Positions 16,524-26,463 are shown, counted from the stretch's first letter. The stretch is 64,000 nucleotides of DNA from Pigmentiphaga sp. NML030171 (GCF_002188635.1 NZ_NINX01000034.1:1-64000), one strand, 5' to 3'. Notes: generated by a model from the letters alone, not told the origin. Translations and numbers: made by a program.

Positions 16524-17576
16524 ATGGCGCGCATCAGAAAGAGCATTCTGTCGGTTTCATTGATGTGCGCGCTGACCGCCGGGCTGGTCCTGCCCGCGGC
16601 TGCTCCCGTTGCCTACGCGGCCACCCCCACGACGTCCAAGAGCGCCAAGGCGAAGCCGGCGAAAAAAGCCACCGCGACCAAGACCAAGTCCGCCAAGGCG
16701 TCCAGAACGGCTTCCGTTCCCGCCAAGAAAAAGCGCGTCGCCAAGGCCGCCCCCAGGAAGGCGGTCGCCTCGGCCGGCATCCGGCACGCTTCCTATGCGC
16801 CTTCCGCCCCGCTCGAGGATGCCGATGGCAATCTGTCGCTGCGTTCCAGCGTGGCCTTCGTGCAGGACCTGAATTCCTCGGACGTGCTGTTCGCCAAGAA
16901 CGAGGGCGCGGTGGCGCCCATCGCCTCCATCACCAAGCTGATGACCGCGCTGGTCGTGGTCGACGCCGGCCTGCCGCTGGACGAGATGATCGAGGTCACC
17001 ACCGACGACATCGATACGCACAAGTTCACGCATTCCCGCCTGTCGGTCGGTACGCGCCTGTCGCGTGCCGACATGCTGCACCTGGCGCTGATGTCTTCCG
17101 AGAACCGCGCCGCCAACGCGCTGGGGCGCAACTACCCCGGCGGCCTGCCGGCGTTCGTGCAGGCCATGAACGCCAAGGCCGCGGCACTGGGCATGCACGA
17201 TACGCACTACGTCGAGCCTACCGGCCTGTCGAGCGAGAACGTCTCCAGCGCCCGCGATCTCGTGCGCCTGATGCGCGAAGGTTCGCAACGCCCGCTGATC
17301 CGCCAGTACACGACCGATACCGAATATTCCGTCGATATCGGCGGCCGGCACCAGACCTTCCGCAACACGAATCGCCTGGTGGCCCGTTCCGACTGGAACA
17401 TCATCGTGTCCAAGACCGGTTTCATCAACGAAGCCGGACGCTGCCTGGTCATGCTGGCCAATATCGGCGGCCGCGACATGGCCATCGTGCTGCTGGATTC
17501 GGTCGGCTCGCTCACGCGCACCGCCGACGCCCAGCGCATCCGCCAGTGGGTCCAGCGCGAGATCGGCTCGCTGTAG
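16524..17576 (+). CDS. pbpG: D-alanyl-D-alanine endopeptidase, PBP7 type
   Basis: Protein of 350 residues. The signal peptide ends near residue 32 (APVAYA). A Lys/Ala/Pro/Thr-rich linker (37-82) follows, then a serine peptidase S11 domain with the three penicilloyl-enzyme motifs S135-I-T-K138, S192-E-N194 and K297-T-G299. It cuts D-Ala-meso-DAP cross-links in the periplasm. The basic linker may bind the anionic cell wall. GGAGG lies 5 nt before the ATG. Single gene with its own promoter region and terminator. Confidence 0.9.
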   Translation: MARIRKSILSVSLMCALTAGLVLPAAAPVAYAATPTTSKSAKAKPAKKATATKTKSAKASRTASVPAKKKRVAKAAPRKAVASAGIRHASYAPSAPLEDADGNLSLRSSVAFVQDLNSSDVLFAKNEGAVAPIASITKLMTALVVVDAGLPLDEMIEVTTDDIDTHKFTHSRLSVGTRLSRADMLHLALMSSENRAANALGRNYPGGLPAFVQAMNAKAAALGMHDTHYVEPTGLSSENVSSARDLVRLMREGSQRPLIRQYTTDTEYSVDIGGRHQTFRNTNRLVARSDWNIIVSKTGFINEAGRCLVMLANIGGRDMAIVLLDSVGSLTRTADAQRIRQWVQREIGSL

Positions 17577-17601
17577 GCCACCCCGCCTTCCGGCCATGAC
17601 G

Positions 17602-17630
17602 ACGCCGCGCTTGCGCGGCGTTTGTCTTTC
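17602..17630. terminator. Rho-independent terminator between convergent genes
   Basis: Stem ACGCCGCGC/GCGCGGCGT with a TT-containing tight loop, followed by TTGTCTTT on the plus strand, 25 bp after pbpG and before the convergent LysR gene. Confidence 0.75.
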
Positions 17631-17638
17631 CGGCGGCT

Positions 17639-18550
17639 TCAGGGCGCGTCGGGCGGGAATCTTTCCTCGTACAGAGCCCGCAGCCAATCGATGAACACCC
17701 GCACCCGCGGGGACAATTGGCGGTGCGAGGGGTAGAGCACCGACAGCGGCAGGCCCGGGCTGCGCCATCCGGGCAGCACTTCCACCAGCCGCCCGTCGCG
17801 CAGTTCGTCCTGGACGTGGAAGTGCGGCAACTGGATCAGCCCGCAGCCCCGCAGTGCGCAAGTCACGTAATTCTCGGCATCGTTCACCGACATCCAGCCA
17901 CCCAGCGCATAGCTGCGGACCTGGCCGTCGACCACCAACTCCAGCGGATAGTCGGACGTGCCCTGGCTGGCGAAAAAGCGTACGACCTGGTGCCCCGCCA
18001 GATCGTCGGGATGGCCAGGCGTGCCGAAGCGGGCCAGGTATCCGGGGCTCGCGCAGAGGACCTGGGGCATGACCGCCAGCGGACGTGCCACCAGGGACGA
18101 GTCGCGCGGATGGCCAGCCCGTATCACGCAATCGACGCCTTCGCGTACCAGGTCGACCAGCCTGTCGCCGCTGCTGACGACGAGGTCGATGCCCGGATAG
18201 CGGTCGTGGAACTGGTCTATGCTGGGCAGGACGATCCGGGTCGCGTGCGTGCCGTGCATGTCCACGCGCAGGACGCCGCGCGGATTCGACGCCACATGCT
18301 GCAGCGAGGATTCGGCCTCGTCCAGCTCGCTCAGCACGTGTACGCAGCGTTCGTAGAAGGCCTGTCCGTCCAGCGTCGGGCGGACATGGCGCGTAGTGCG
18401 CTCGAGCAGGCGTGTCGCCAGCCTGGCCTCGAGCTCCTTGATGGCGTGGGTGGCGGTAGCCCGGGGGATGTCCAGCGCCATCGCGGCCCGGCTGAAGCTG
18501 CCCAGTTCCACGATGCGGGTGAACAATTGGAGCGATTCGAAGCGGTCCAC
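17639..18550 (-). CDS. LysR-family transcriptional regulator
   Basis: Protein of 303 residues with an N-terminal winged helix (FTRIVELGSFSRAAMALDIP) and an effector domain. The CrgA/AphB-like wording LLERTTRHVRPTLDGQAFYE is typical of the large LysR branch that often regulates a divergent oxidoreductase. Here the divergent neighbour is an SDR gene, with a 7-bp inverted repeat between them, so it most likely controls that gene. Confidence 0.9.
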   Translation of the reverse strand: MDRFESLQLFTRIVELGSFSRAAMALDIPRATATHAIKELEARLATRLLERTTRHVRPTLDGQAFYERCVHVLSELDEAESSLQHVASNPRGVLRVDMHGTHATRIVLPSIDQFHDRYPGIDLVVSSGDRLVDLVREGVDCVIRAGHPRDSSLVARPLAVMPQVLCASPGYLARFGTPGHPDDLAGHQVVRFFASQGTSDYPLELVVDGQVRSYALGGWMSVNDAENYVTCALRGCGLIQLPHFHVQDELRDGRLVEVLPGWRSPGLPLSVLYPSHRQLSPRVRVFIDWLRALYEERFPPDAP

Positions 18551-18573
18551 GGGGATTGTTGTCTGTCATTGAA

Positions 18574-18605
18574 TTGAGATGCCAATTTAGCAGGGTTTAT
18601 CTCAA
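18574..18605. promoter_or_regulatory. Candidate LysR operator between the LysR and SDR genes
   Basis: Inverted repeat TTGAGAT-N18-ATCTCAA in the 107-bp divergent gap. It contains T-N-A spaced dyads of the LysR type. It is AT-rich and centrally placed. Confidence 0.45.
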
Positions 18606-18657
18606 CAACATAAACAAGAAGAATGCTCGCCATCCTTTCTTCTTTCCAGGATTCAGC

Positions 18658-19398
18658 ATGAGCACGGACATCACGAAGGCCGCCATCGTCACCGGGGGAT
18701 CGCGGGGCATCGGGCAGGCCATTTCTCGCCGGCTGGCGGCCGACGGCTATGCGGTGGTCGTCAACTACGCGGGCAATGCCGCCAAGGCCGGGGAAACCGT
18801 GGCCGCGATCGAGGCCGCCGGGGGCCGGGCGCTGGCGGTCCAGGGCGACGTGGGCCGCGAGGACGACGTGGCCGCGCTGTTCGCCAGGGCGCGGCAGGCC
18901 TATGGCCGGATCGACGTGGTGGTCAATAGCGCGGGCGTCATGCCGATGGTGCCTGTCGCCCCGGACAGCCTGGCCGACTTCGATCAGGTGATCGCCACGA
19001 ACCTGCGCGGCGCCTTCCTCGTCCTGGCACAAGCCGCCGCGAGCATGGGCGAGGGCGGGCGGATCATCGCGCTTTCCACCAGCGTCATCGCGCGCGCCTT
19101 CCCGTCCTACGGCCCCTACATCGCTTCCAAGGCGGGGGTCGAGGGACTGGTGCGGGTGCTGGCGAACGAACTGCGCGGACGAGGCGTGACCGTCAACGCC
19201 GTCGCGCCCGGGCCGGTCGGCACCGAGCTGTTCTTCAATGGCAAGACGGCCGAGCAGATCGACCAGATCGCGCGGCTGGCGCCGTTGGAGCGCCTGGGCA
19301 CGCCGGAGGAGATCGCCGCCGCGGTGTCATTTCTGGCGGGCCCGGACGGCGGTTGGGTCAACGGGCAGGTGTTGCGGGTCAACGGCGGCTTCGCCTGA
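18658..19398 (+). CDS. Short-chain dehydrogenase/reductase (3-oxoacyl-ACP reductase-like)
   Basis: Protein of 246 residues, classical SDR size. The cofactor site is TGGSRGIG (12-19), followed by NSAG (90-93), a serine cluster (S140-S142) and the catalytic Y154-x3-K158. N34 after the second beta strand, in VVVNYAGN, favours NADPH. The C-terminal GGWVNGQVLRVNGGFA is typical of FabG-like enzymes. The ATG at 18658 was chosen because the 34 upstream codons (from 18556) lie over the operator region and are not SDR-like. The substrate is unknown; it is likely induced through the divergent LysR protein. Confidence 0.88.
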   Translation: MSTDITKAAIVTGGSRGIGQAISRRLAADGYAVVVNYAGNAAKAGETVAAIEAAGGRALAVQGDVGREDDVAALFARARQAYGRIDVVVNSAGVMPMVPVAPDSLADFDQVIATNLRGAFLVLAQAAASMGEGGRIIALSTSVIARAFPSYGPYIASKAGVEGLVRVLANELRGRGVTVNAVAPGPVGTELFFNGKTAEQIDQIARLAPLERLGTPEEIAAAVSFLAGPDGGWVNGQVLRVNGGFA

Positions 19399-19426
19399 GG
19401 CGGACCGGGCCGGCGCCCGCGCGGGG

Positions 19427-20254
19427 TCAGGCCGCCGATACCGCGTGCGACGGTTCGTAGCCCAGGGCTTCGGAGATCTGGCTGGCGGTATCCACCAGCG
19501 CGTCGATCCAGCCGTCCTGCATGCGGTCGGCCGGCGCCGAGATCGACAGGCCGGCAATCAGCTTGCCCGTGTCGTCGTGGATCCCGGCAGCGATGCAGCG
19601 CACGCCCATTTCCAGTTCTTCATTGTCGCGGGCATAGCCCTTCGCGCGCACCTGGTCCAGCTCGCGCTCGAGCTTGGCCAGGTCGGTCAGGCTGTTGGAG
19701 GTGTGGCCTTGCAGGCCCGTGCGCAGCGCATAGGCGCGGATCAGGCGGGCATCGTCGGCCGACAGGAACAGCTTGCCCGTGGAGGTCAGGTGCAGCGGGG
19801 CGCGGCCGCCGATGGCGCGCACCACCTGCATGCCCGAACGTTCGCTGTAGGCGCGATCGATGTAGACGATCTCGTCTCCCTGGCGCACGGAAAGATTGAC
19901 GGTCTGGCCCGTCAGGCGATGCAGCATGCGCATGGGCGTGATGGCGGCGTCGCGCACGTTCAGCCGGCCCTTGACCAGGTGGCCCAGCTCCAGCAGCCGC
20001 ATGCCCAGGCTGTACATGCCGCTGTCGACGCGGTCGACGTAGCGGCCGGCGACTAGGTCGTTCAGGATGCGGTGGGCGGTGGAAGGGTGCAGGCCGGTGG
20101 CCTGGGCCAGCTCTTTCAGGCTGACCGGATCGGGGTGCCGGGCCAGGGCGTCGAGCAGGTGCATGGTGCGTTCGAGCACCTGGATGGCGATCTGCGGCGC
20201 GGGGGCCGCGGACGGGGCGATCATGGCCGCGTCGGGGGTCGTGACTCTTGGCAT
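19427..20254 (-). CDS. IclR-family transcriptional regulator
   Basis: Protein of 275 residues with an N-terminal winged helix (about 25-85; LKELAQATGLHPSTAHRILNDL) and a C-terminal IclR effector domain (100-260) containing GRAPLHLTSTGKLFLS and GLSISAPADRM. It usually controls an aromatic or carboxylate pathway. No clear target flanks it: SDR on one side (convergent) and pyrD on the other. A palindrome lies 46-56 bp upstream of the start codon, suggesting autoregulation. Confidence 0.9.
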   Translation of the reverse strand: MPRVTTPDAAMIAPSAAPAPQIAIQVLERTMHLLDALARHPDPVSLKELAQATGLHPSTAHRILNDLVAGRYVDRVDSGMYSLGMRLLELGHLVKGRLNVRDAAITPMRMLHRLTGQTVNLSVRQGDEIVYIDRAYSERSGMQVVRAIGGRAPLHLTSTGKLFLSADDARLIRAYALRTGLQGHTSNSLTDLAKLERELDQVRAKGYARDNEELEMGVRCIAAGIHDDTGKLIAGLSISAPADRMQDGWIDALVDTASQISEALGYEPSHAVSAA

Positions 20255-20279
20255 TGTCGTGGTGAGTCTCTACGCGATG

Positions 20280-20316
20280 AAGCTAGTTTATCCCATATGG
20301 TGAAATTTCATAGCTT
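20280..20316 (-). promoter_or_regulatory. Nested palindrome upstream of the IclR gene
   Basis: A perfect 10-bp palindrome TGAAATTTCA (20301-20310) lies inside outer arms AAGCTA (20280-20285) and TAGCTT (20311-20316). The AT-rich dyad with a GAAATTTC core fits IclR-family operators. It is probably the autoregulatory site. Confidence 0.5.
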
Positions 20317-20429
20317 TATTACACCGCAGATGGGTGGCCTTTCTGCGTTGCAGCAGGCCATTTCTTATTGGGTCAGTATAACGCCTGTGCACAGAATTTC
20401 CGCGACGCAGCATCCCCGTTGTCATACAA

Positions 20430-20453
20430 GGCACACGGGGATATCCCCAGTGC
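20430..20453 (-). terminator. Hairpin directly after pyrD
   Basis: The stem GGCAC-(AC)-GGGG / CCCC-(A)-GTGCC, with ATAT as loop and a central perfect palindrome GGGGATATCCCC (20437-20448), abuts the pyrD stop codon. It lacks a T-run on the minus strand, so it may be a processing or weak termination site. Confidence 0.45.
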
Positions 20454-21497
20454 CTAGCTCCGAAGCCGCGAGACGGCCGACAGGCATTCCCCGACCAGCG
20501 CGGGGCCGCGATAGATGAGACCGGTGTAGAGCTGGACCGCGTCCGCGCCCGCCGCGATCTTCTCGGCCGCGTGGCGGCCTTCCAGGATGCCCCCCACGCC
20601 GACGATGGCAAGCGCGTTGCCGGCCTGGCGCCGCAGGCGTTCGACCACCCGCAGCGACATTTCCCGTACCGGCGTGCCGGACAGGCCGCCGGCCTCGCCC
20701 GCATGGGGCAAGCCGCGGACGGCATCGCGCGACAGCGTGGTGTTGGTGGCGATGACGCCGTCGATGCCATGGCGCGGCAGCAGGTCGGCGATGGCATCGA
20801 TCTGGCTCTCGTCCAGGTCCGGCGCGATCTTGACCGCCAGCGGCACGCGGCGGCCGTGCCGGGCCGCCAGGGTGTCCCGCGCCTGGTCGAGTTGGCGCAG
20901 CAGGACGGACAGTTCGTCGGCGCCTTGCAGGCTGCGCAGGTTCTGGGTGTTGGGCGACGAGATGTTGATGGTGACGTAGTCGGCGTGGGGATAGACCGCC
21001 TCGAGCCCGGCCAGGTAGTCGTCGGCCGCCTTGTCGATGGGCGTGTCGGCGTTCTTGCCTATGTTCAGCCCCAGGATGCCGCCGCGCGCCCGGTAGCCGC
21101 TGCGCTGGACGTTGGCCAGGAACACGGCCAGCCCGTCGTTGTTGAAGCCCATGCGGTTGATCAGCGCCTCGGCGCGGGGCAGGCGGAACAGGCGGGGCAG
21201 CGGGTTGCCGGGCTGCGGCCGGGGCGTGACCGTGCCGATTTCCATGAAGCCGAAGCCCAGGCTGCCCAGCGCGTCGATATGCCCGCCGTTCTTGTCCAGG
21301 CCGGCGGCCAGGCCGACCGCGTTGGGCAGCGTCAGGCCCATGAGGGCGACCGGACGGTCCGGGGCGCGGGAGGGGCGTGTCCATCCCATGTCGTACACGC
21401 GCTGCAGCGTGGACAGGGTCAGGGCATGGGCGGTTTCGGGTTCCAGGGCGAACAGGGCTGGACGCAGCAGCGGATAGGCTTGAAAAAACGCGGACAT
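20454..21497 (-). CDS. pyrD: Dihydroorotate dehydrogenase (quinone), class 2
   Basis: Protein of 347 residues. The N-terminal amphipathic segment ([21 protein letters not shown]) for membrane association marks the class 2 quinone-dependent type. The FMN barrel shows [32 protein letters not shown] and [13 protein letters not shown] (catalytic Ser region). It oxidises dihydroorotate to orotate in pyrimidine synthesis at the inner membrane. The ATG at 21497 was chosen because upstream in-frame codons overlap bpt. It lies 14 bp after bpt and is probably cotranscribed with Nudix-aat-bpt. Confidence 0.95.
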   Translation of the reverse strand: MSAFFQAYPLLRPALFALEPETAHALTLSTLQRVYDMGWTRPSRAPDRPVALMGLTLPNAVGLAAGLDKNGGHIDALGSLGFGFMEIGTVTPRPQPGNPLPRLFRLPRAEALINRMGFNNDGLAVFLANVQRSGYRARGGILGLNIGKNADTPIDKAADDYLAGLEAVYPHADYVTINISSPNTQNLRSLQGADELSVLLRQLDQARDTLAARHGRRVPLAVKIAPDLDESQIDAIADLLPRHGIDGVIATNTTLSRDAVRGLPHAGEAGGLSGTPVREMSLRVVERLRRQAGNALAIVGVGGILEGRHAAEKIAAGADAVQLYTGLIYRGPALVGECLSAVSRLRS

Positions 21498-21511
21498 CAG
21501 GCGGATGGGGA

Positions 21512-22339
21512 TCAGGAGGTGGAGGACGGCGCATCGTCGGGATGGCCGTGGCGAGAGGAGGCGTGCAGGCGGCTGGTATCGATGACGGCCGGCCCGGCTG
21601 GCCTGGCGGCCGGCGGGCCGGCGTATTCGCGCCATTCGCCGTTGACCAGCATTTCCAGGGGCCGGAAGTTCACCTTGTAGGCCATCTTCGGGCTTTGTTC
21701 TATCCAGTATCCCAGATAGAGATGGGGCAGTTCCAGCAGCCGGCATTGCTCGAGCTGCCAGAGTATGTTCCAGGTACCGAGGCTGCCCTTCATGTCGGGG
21801 TCGAAAAAGGTGTAGACCGACGACAGGCCGTCGGACAGCACGTCCATGATGGACACCATGCGCAGTTGTCCCTGCCGGTCGCGGAACTCGACCAGGCGCG
21901 TGTTGACGCGGCTCTGGAGCAGGAATTGCGCGTATTGCTCGCGGCTGTCCTGGTCCATGCCGCCGCCGCGGTGGCGGGTCGACTGGTAGCGCTGATAGAG
22001 CGAGTAGTGCTCGGACGAATAGGCCAGTTCGGCCACGAACACCTGCAGATCGGCATGACGCTTCCAGGTGCGGGACTGGGTGCGGTTGGGCCGGAAGCGG
22101 TTCACCGGCACCCGCACCGGCACACAGGCGCGGCAGCCGTCGCAGTGGGGCCGGTAGGTGAATACGCCGCTGCGGCGAAATCCCATGCGCACCAGTTCGG
22201 AATAGACGTCGGCGTTGATCAGGTGGCTGGGCGTGGCCACTTGCGAGCGCGCCATCCGGTCTCCCAGGTAGCTGCACGGGTAGGGAGCGGTCGCATAGAA
22301 CTGCAGCGCGGCGAAGGGGAGTTCTCGAAGGTGGGTCAT
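21512..22339 (-). CDS. bpt: Aspartate/glutamate leucyltransferase (bacterial ATE, Bpt)
   Basis: Protein of 275 residues. The N-terminal ATE domain has the cysteine cluster CDGCRAC (about residues 66-72) and the conserved [12 protein letters not shown] region. The C-terminal domain includes YIDQ-like wording [20 protein letters not shown]. It attaches leucine to N-terminal Asp/Glu of proteins, marking them for ClpS/ClpAP. It lies 7 bp after aat, so both bacterial N-end-rule transferases are made together. Confidence 0.95.
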   Translation of the reverse strand: MTHLRELPFAALQFYATAPYPCSYLGDRMARSQVATPSHLINADVYSELVRMGFRRSGVFTYRPHCDGCRACVPVRVPVNRFRPNRTQSRTWKRHADLQVFVAELAYSSEHYSLYQRYQSTRHRGGGMDQDSREQYAQFLLQSRVNTRLVEFRDRQGQLRMVSIMDVLSDGLSSVYTFFDPDMKGSLGTWNILWQLEQCRLLELPHLYLGYWIEQSPKMAYKVNFRPLEMLVNGEWREYAGPPAARPAGPAVIDTSRLHASSRHGHPDDAPSSTS

Positions 22340-22346
22340 GCGCGGT

Positions 22347-23102
22347 TCAGCCGGGGTCGGCCGCAGCGTGGGGCGCGTCCAGGTCGACGATCTCGCCGTC
22401 GTGGCGCAGCCTGCCCGAGCGCCACGGAAGCTCGGGCATCCGGGTGAATTTTACAATCAGGCGCTCGAATTCCGCGCGGGCAATCGTGGCGCCACCCAGC
22501 GAGGCCAGATGGCGCGTGTCCTGCTGGCAGTCGATCATCTCCACGCCATGGCGAAGCAAGAAACGCACCAGGTAGGCCAGCGCGATCTTGGATCCGTCGG
22601 CCACCCGGGTGAACATGGATTCCCCATAGAACATCCGGCCCAGGCAGACGCCGTACAGCCCGCCGGCAAGTTCGCCGTCGATCCAGGTTTCCACCGAATG
22701 CACCTGGCCTTGCCGGTGCCACAGCCGGTAGGCCCGCTGCATGGGCAGCGTGATCCAGGTGGCCGGACGCTCGTCGCTGCGTGGCGCCGCGCAGGCGCGC
22801 ATGACGTCGTCGAAAGCCGTGTCGACCCTGACCTCGATGGCGGGATCGCGTTCGACCTGCCGCAGCTTCTTGCGCAGCGAATGCGAGGGCGAGAAGCGGT
22901 CGGTGAACAGCACCATGCGGGGGTCCGGGCTCCACCACAGGATGGGCTCGCCCGGCAGGTACCAGGGGAAGATGCCGTGCGCGTACGCGGCGCGCAGCCG
23001 TTCGATGGACAGGTCGGCCCCCACGGCCAGCAGGCCCGGGGGATCCTCGAGCGCCTGCTCGAGCGGCGGGAAGGGCGTGTCCGGCTCCAGCAGGGCCGGC
23101 AT
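22347..23102 (-). CDS. aat: Leucyl/phenylalanyl-tRNA--protein transferase
   Basis: Protein of 251 residues, normal for the family. Conserved blocks are [33 protein letters not shown] and [18 protein letters not shown], then [15 protein letters not shown]. It transfers Leu/Phe from tRNA to N-terminal Lys/Arg of proteins (N-end rule). The ATG at 23102 was chosen because it begins the conserved start ([18 protein letters not shown]); upstream in-frame codons run through the Nudix gene. Confidence 0.95.
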   Translation of the reverse strand: MPALLEPDTPFPPLEQALEDPPGLLAVGADLSIERLRAAYAHGIFPWYLPGEPILWWSPDPRMVLFTDRFSPSHSLRKKLRQVERDPAIEVRVDTAFDDVMRACAAPRSDERPATWITLPMQRAYRLWHRQGQVHSVETWIDGELAGGLYGVCLGRMFYGESMFTRVADGSKIALAYLVRFLLRHGVEMIDCQQDTRHLASLGGATIARAEFERLIVKFTRMPELPWRSGRLRHDGEIVDLDAPHAAADPG

Positions 23103-23119
23103 GCGCGGGCGCGAGGGAC

Positions 23120-23737
23120 TCAAGGGGCGGGCGTGGAGAACGCGGGAACCGGCTCGGGACCGCGCAGCAGGGTGTCGCTGTGGATCTGGAACGTGCCGCG
23201 CGCCCGGTCGGCGAAGAACAGCCTGAGCGCGGTGGAGACCGAACGGAAGGCCAGGTCGTCCCAGGGAATCTCGTCCTCGTCGAACAATCGGGCTTCCAGG
23301 CTTTCGGGGCCCGGCTCGAACTCGACGTCGGTCAGGCGCGCAAGATAGAAGATGTGGACCTGGTCCACGTGCGGAATGTCCAGCACGGCGAACAGCGGCC
23401 CCATCTCGATGCGGGCGCCGGCCTCTTCCTGGGTCTCGCGGGCCGCGCCCTGGGCCGTGGTCTCGCCCAGCTCCATGAAGCCGGCGGGCAGGGTCCAGTA
23501 GCCATGGCGCGGCTCGATTGCCCGGCGGCACAGCAGCACCTGCTTTTCCCAGACGGGAATGGTCCCGAGCACCATGCGGGGATTCTGGTAGTGGATCGCG
23601 CCGCAGTGGTCGCAGAGATCGCGTTCGCGGTTGTCGTCGTCGGGAACGCGGCGGGTCAGCAGGTTGCCGCATTGCGAGCAGTAGCGCTGGGAGCGCGGAG
23701 CCGGGAAATACGTGAGGGCGCGTTCGGAAGCGGTCAT
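23120..23737 (-). CDS. Nudix hydrolase with N-terminal zinc ribbon
   Basis: Protein of 205 residues. The zinc ribbon has CSQC (about residues 20-23) and CDHC (about 42-45). A complete Nudix box (G-x5-E-x7-REtqEEaGA) lies in the segment starting [12 protein letters not shown]. It resembles NudC-type pyrophosphatases, but with a short N-terminus and without a clear SQPWPFP signature, so the substrate is uncertain. The ATG at 23737 was chosen. A TTG at 23803 would add 22 residues and overlap the LysR stop (TTGA), and cannot be excluded. First gene of the Nudix-aat-bpt-pyrD run. Confidence 0.85.
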   Translation of the reverse strand: MTASERALTYFPAPRSQRYCSQCGNLLTRRVPDDDNRERDLCDHCGAIHYQNPRMVLGTIPVWEKQVLLCRRAIEPRHGYWTLPAGFMELGETTAQGAARETQEEAGARIEMGPLFAVLDIPHVDQVHIFYLARLTDVEFEPGPESLEARLFDEDEIPWDDLAFRSVSTALRLFFADRARGTFQIHSDTLLRGPEPVPAFSTPAP

Positions 23738-23799
23738 GGCGTGTCCAGGGGGCGGAAGCGGCGCTGCGCCCCGGCGGTTGCGGAGATCCGGGAGGTCCG

Positions 23800-24747
23800 T
23801 CAAGTATACGAGAGGTCGCCGGGCGAAGCGGGCTGGCGTTCGCAGCCCACCTCGTAGACCACCGAGCGGAAGAACTGGTTCGCCGGATCGCCGGCCACGC
23901 GCGAGTGCCAGTACTGGTGCACGTCGATGGACGGAATGCGCAGCGGCAGCCGCACTTTCTTGATCGGCGCGATAGGCTGGAACAGGTGGTAGACCTCGTC
24001 CGGAATGATGGCGATCAGGTCGCTGGCGGCCACGATGAAAGGAATCGCGGCCACGTGTTCGGTGGTGAGCCGCACCTGGCTCTGCGCGCCGTGCTTGCGC
24101 AACTGGTCGTTGATCCAGGCGAAGGTGATGGGCACGGACGGCGACTGGACCTGCGGCGTGCGGCCGAATTCGCGCAGGGTCATCGTATCGCCGATGCGCG
24201 GATGGTCGCGGCGCGCCACGCAGACGTAGGCGCGGCGATAGAGATGCTGGCGCAGCAGGGCGTCGTGCGGTCGCGGGACGTGTCCGGCGACGACGTCCAG
24301 TTCGCCCGATTCCAGCGCGGCGGCCATGGTGTCGGCCGAGACCTGCGTGGGGGCGAGGCGGGCGTGCGGGGCGACCTCGGCCAGGCGCTTCATCAGCTTG
24401 GGCACCAGCACGATGGCGCCGATCTCGTTGACGCCGATGCGGAACTCCCGGTTGGTCTGGGCGGGATCGAAACGCGCCAGCCCGGCGATCTCGGTTTCCA
24501 CGATGCGCAGCACCCGCGAGGCCGGCTCGGCCAGCCGCTGGGCGAACGGCGTGGGCGCCATGCGGTTGCCCACGCGGACGAACAGCGGATCGGCGAAACG
24601 CTTGCGCATGCGGTCGAGGTGGTAGCTGAGCGCCGACTGGGTCAGCCCCAGGCGCCGGGCGGCGCGGGTGACGGTGCCGTCCTCGATCAGTGCCAGCACC
24701 GCCCGCAAATCGGCGATCTGCGGGTCCTGGTTATCTGAATTGTTCAT
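23800..24747 (-). CDS. LysR-family regulator (NodD/PcpR-like)
   Basis: Protein of 315 residues with helix-turn-helix [30 protein letters not shown] (about 17-46) and the [17 protein letters not shown] wing typical of the NodD/NahR/PcpR branch, which commonly senses aromatic compounds. It is divergent from the FAD monooxygenase cluster across 84 bp containing ATATCAAGGTAATGAT-type AT-rich sequence. It is therefore the probable activator of the 24832-30276 genes. Confidence 0.9.
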   Translation of the reverse strand: MNNSDNQDPQIADLRAVLALIEDGTVTRAARRLGLTQSALSYHLDRMRKRFADPLFVRVGNRMAPTPFAQRLAEPASRVLRIVETEIAGLARFDPAQTNREFRIGVNEIGAIVLVPKLMKRLAEVAPHARLAPTQVSADTMAAALESGELDVVAGHVPRPHDALLRQHLYRRAYVCVARRDHPRIGDTMTLREFGRTPQVQSPSVPITFAWINDQLRKHGAQSQVRLTTEHVAAIPFIVAASDLIAIIPDEVYHLFQPIAPIKKVRLPLRIPSIDVHQYWHSRVAGDPANQFFRSVVYEVGCERQPASPGDLSYT

Positions 24748-24831
24748 AACCTATATCAAGGTAATGATCTTTCCAGAGCATCGCCGAATGCCTAAGCTGC
24801 TGTCAATTCAAGAACACAGGAAGGAGACGGC

Positions 24832-26463
24832 ATGGCGGGCGAGACGCTGCTGGAGACCGACGTGCTGGTGATCGGGGCGGGCCCCGTTGGGCTTGCGCTG
24901 GCCATCGAGCTGGGCATGCAGGGGCGGCGCTGCCTGGTGGTGGAGCAGCACGACCGGGTGGGACTCGCGCCCCGCGCCAAGACGACCAACGTGCGTTCGC
25001 GCGAGCTGATGCGGCGCTGGGGCGTGGCGGGCAAGCTGGCGCAGGCGGCCCCCTTCGGTGTCGACTATCCGTCCAACGTGGTGTTCGCGACCAGGCTGGC
25101 CGGCCGGGAACTGGCGCGGTTCACCAACGCGTTCTATTGCTCGCCCAGGCGCGACGAGCGCTTTCCCGAGCACGCGCAGTGGGTGCCCCAATACAAGGTG
25201 GAAGAGGTGCTGCGCGACCACGCGCAGAGCCTGCCGGGCGTGCAGGTGCGCTTTTCGACCCGGCTGGAGGATTTTTCGCAGTCGGCGCAGGGGGTCGAGG
25301 CCGTGCTGGCAGGACCGGATGGACCGCTGCGCGTGCGGGCCGCGTACATGGCCGGCGCGGATGGCGCCCGCAGCACCGTGCGCGCCCGGCTGGACATCCG
25401 GATGGAGGGGGTCTCGCCGCTCTCGCATCACCGCAACATCATCTTCCACGCCCCGGGCCTGGCCGGCATGCACGGGCTGGGGCCGGCGGTCATGTACTGG
25501 CTCGTCAATCCGGAGGCGCCGGCGGTCGTCGCGCCGCTGGACGCCAACGACATGTGGACCTTCGGCTATGCCCGCCGCGACGGCGAGGAGCCGGCCATCG
25601 AAGGCCTGATGCGTGCCGCGCTGGGCCTGGACATCCCGATCGACATCCGCCATCGCGACGAATGGACCGCGCATCGCCTGACCGCCACGCGCTATCGCGA
25701 CGGCAGGGTGTTCCTGGCCGGCGATGCCTGCCACCTGCACCCGCCCTTCGGCGGCCATGGCATGAACATGGGCATCGGCGATGCCGTGGACCTGGGATGG
25801 AAGCTGGCGGCGGCGCTGGACGGCTGGGGCGGTCCCGCGCTGCTGGACAGCTACGAAGTGGAACGCCGCCAGGTGCATCGCCGGGTGGTGGACGAGGCCG
25901 TGCACAACCTGTCGCACAGCTCGGGCAGCCTGTGGCGCGATGGCCTGGAGGACGACGGGCCGGCGGGGGACGCCGCCCGCCGGGAAGCGGAGCGAGCCAT
26001 CCTTGCCTCCAAGCGCCAGGAATTCGATTCGCTGGGCGTGGTGCTGGGCAGCCGTTACGAGCAGTCGCCAGTGCTGGCGCACGGACCGGAGGCGGGCGGC
26101 GAGGCCTGGGACTCCACACGCTACGTGCAGAGCGCTCGCCCGGGCTGCCGCGCGCCGCATGCCTGGCTGGCGCCGGGCCGGGAGCGCGGGGCGTCGTTGT
26201 TCGACCATTTCGCCTTCCGCGGGATGACGCTGCTCGCCACCCGCCCGGCCGCGCGGGACGCGGCCCAGGCGCTGGCCGCGCAGGCGGGCACGGACGTTCC
26301 GCTGACGGTGGTCGCGCCTCCCATCGACGGCCTGCGCGAGCTCTATGGCGCCGACCTGGTCCTGATCCGGCCGGACCAGTACGTGGCATGGCGCGGCCAC
26401 GATCCGCAAGAAGGCGCCATGGCACTGGAACTCGCGGCCGGGCGTGCCGCGGTCCACGCCTGA
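24832..26463 (+). CDS. FAD-dependent aromatic monooxygenase (phenol hydroxylase/MhpA-like)
   Basis: Protein of 543 residues. The dinucleotide fold GAGPVG (15-20), the DG motif in GADGARSTVR (175-184), and the GD motif G297-D298 in FLAGDACHLHPPFGGHGMN define class A flavoprotein hydroxylases of the TfdB/MhpA/PheA group. These ortho-hydroxylate a phenolic ring with NAD(P)H and O2. A C-terminal thioredoxin-like region (about 430-540) is present, as in MhpA-like enzymes. GGAAGGAG lies just before the ATG. First gene of the extradiol cluster and the logical source of its catechol; the substrate is unknown. Confidence 0.9.
   Translation: MAGETLLETDVLVIGAGPVGLALAIELGMQGRRCLVVEQHDRVGLAPRAKTTNVRSRELMRRWGVAGKLAQAAPFGVDYPSNVVFATRLAGRELARFTNAFYCSPRRDERFPEHAQWVPQYKVEEVLRDHAQSLPGVQVRFSTRLEDFSQSAQGVEAVLAGPDGPLRVRAAYMAGADGARSTVRARLDIRMEGVSPLSHHRNIIFHAPGLAGMHGLGPAVMYWLVNPEAPAVVAPLDANDMWTFGYARRDGEEPAIEGLMRAALGLDIPIDIRHRDEWTAHRLTATRYRDGRVFLAGDACHLHPPFGGHGMNMGIGDAVDLGWKLAAALDGWGGPALLDSYEVERRQVHRRVVDEAVHNLSHSSGSLWRDGLEDDGPAGDAARREAERAILASKRQEFDSLGVVLGSRYEQSPVLAHGPEAGGEAWDSTRYVQSARPGCRAPHAWLAPGRERGASLFDHFAFRGMTLLATRPAARDAAQALAAQAGTDVPLTVVAPPIDGLRELYGADLVLIRPDQYVAWRGHDPQEGAMALELAAGRAAVHA

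Noticed and set aside
23738-23803. Extended N-terminus of the Nudix protein from a TTG start
   Set aside because: TTG without a ribosome site; the ATG at 23737 begins just before the zinc ribbon. The overlap with the LysR stop keeps it possible but less likely.
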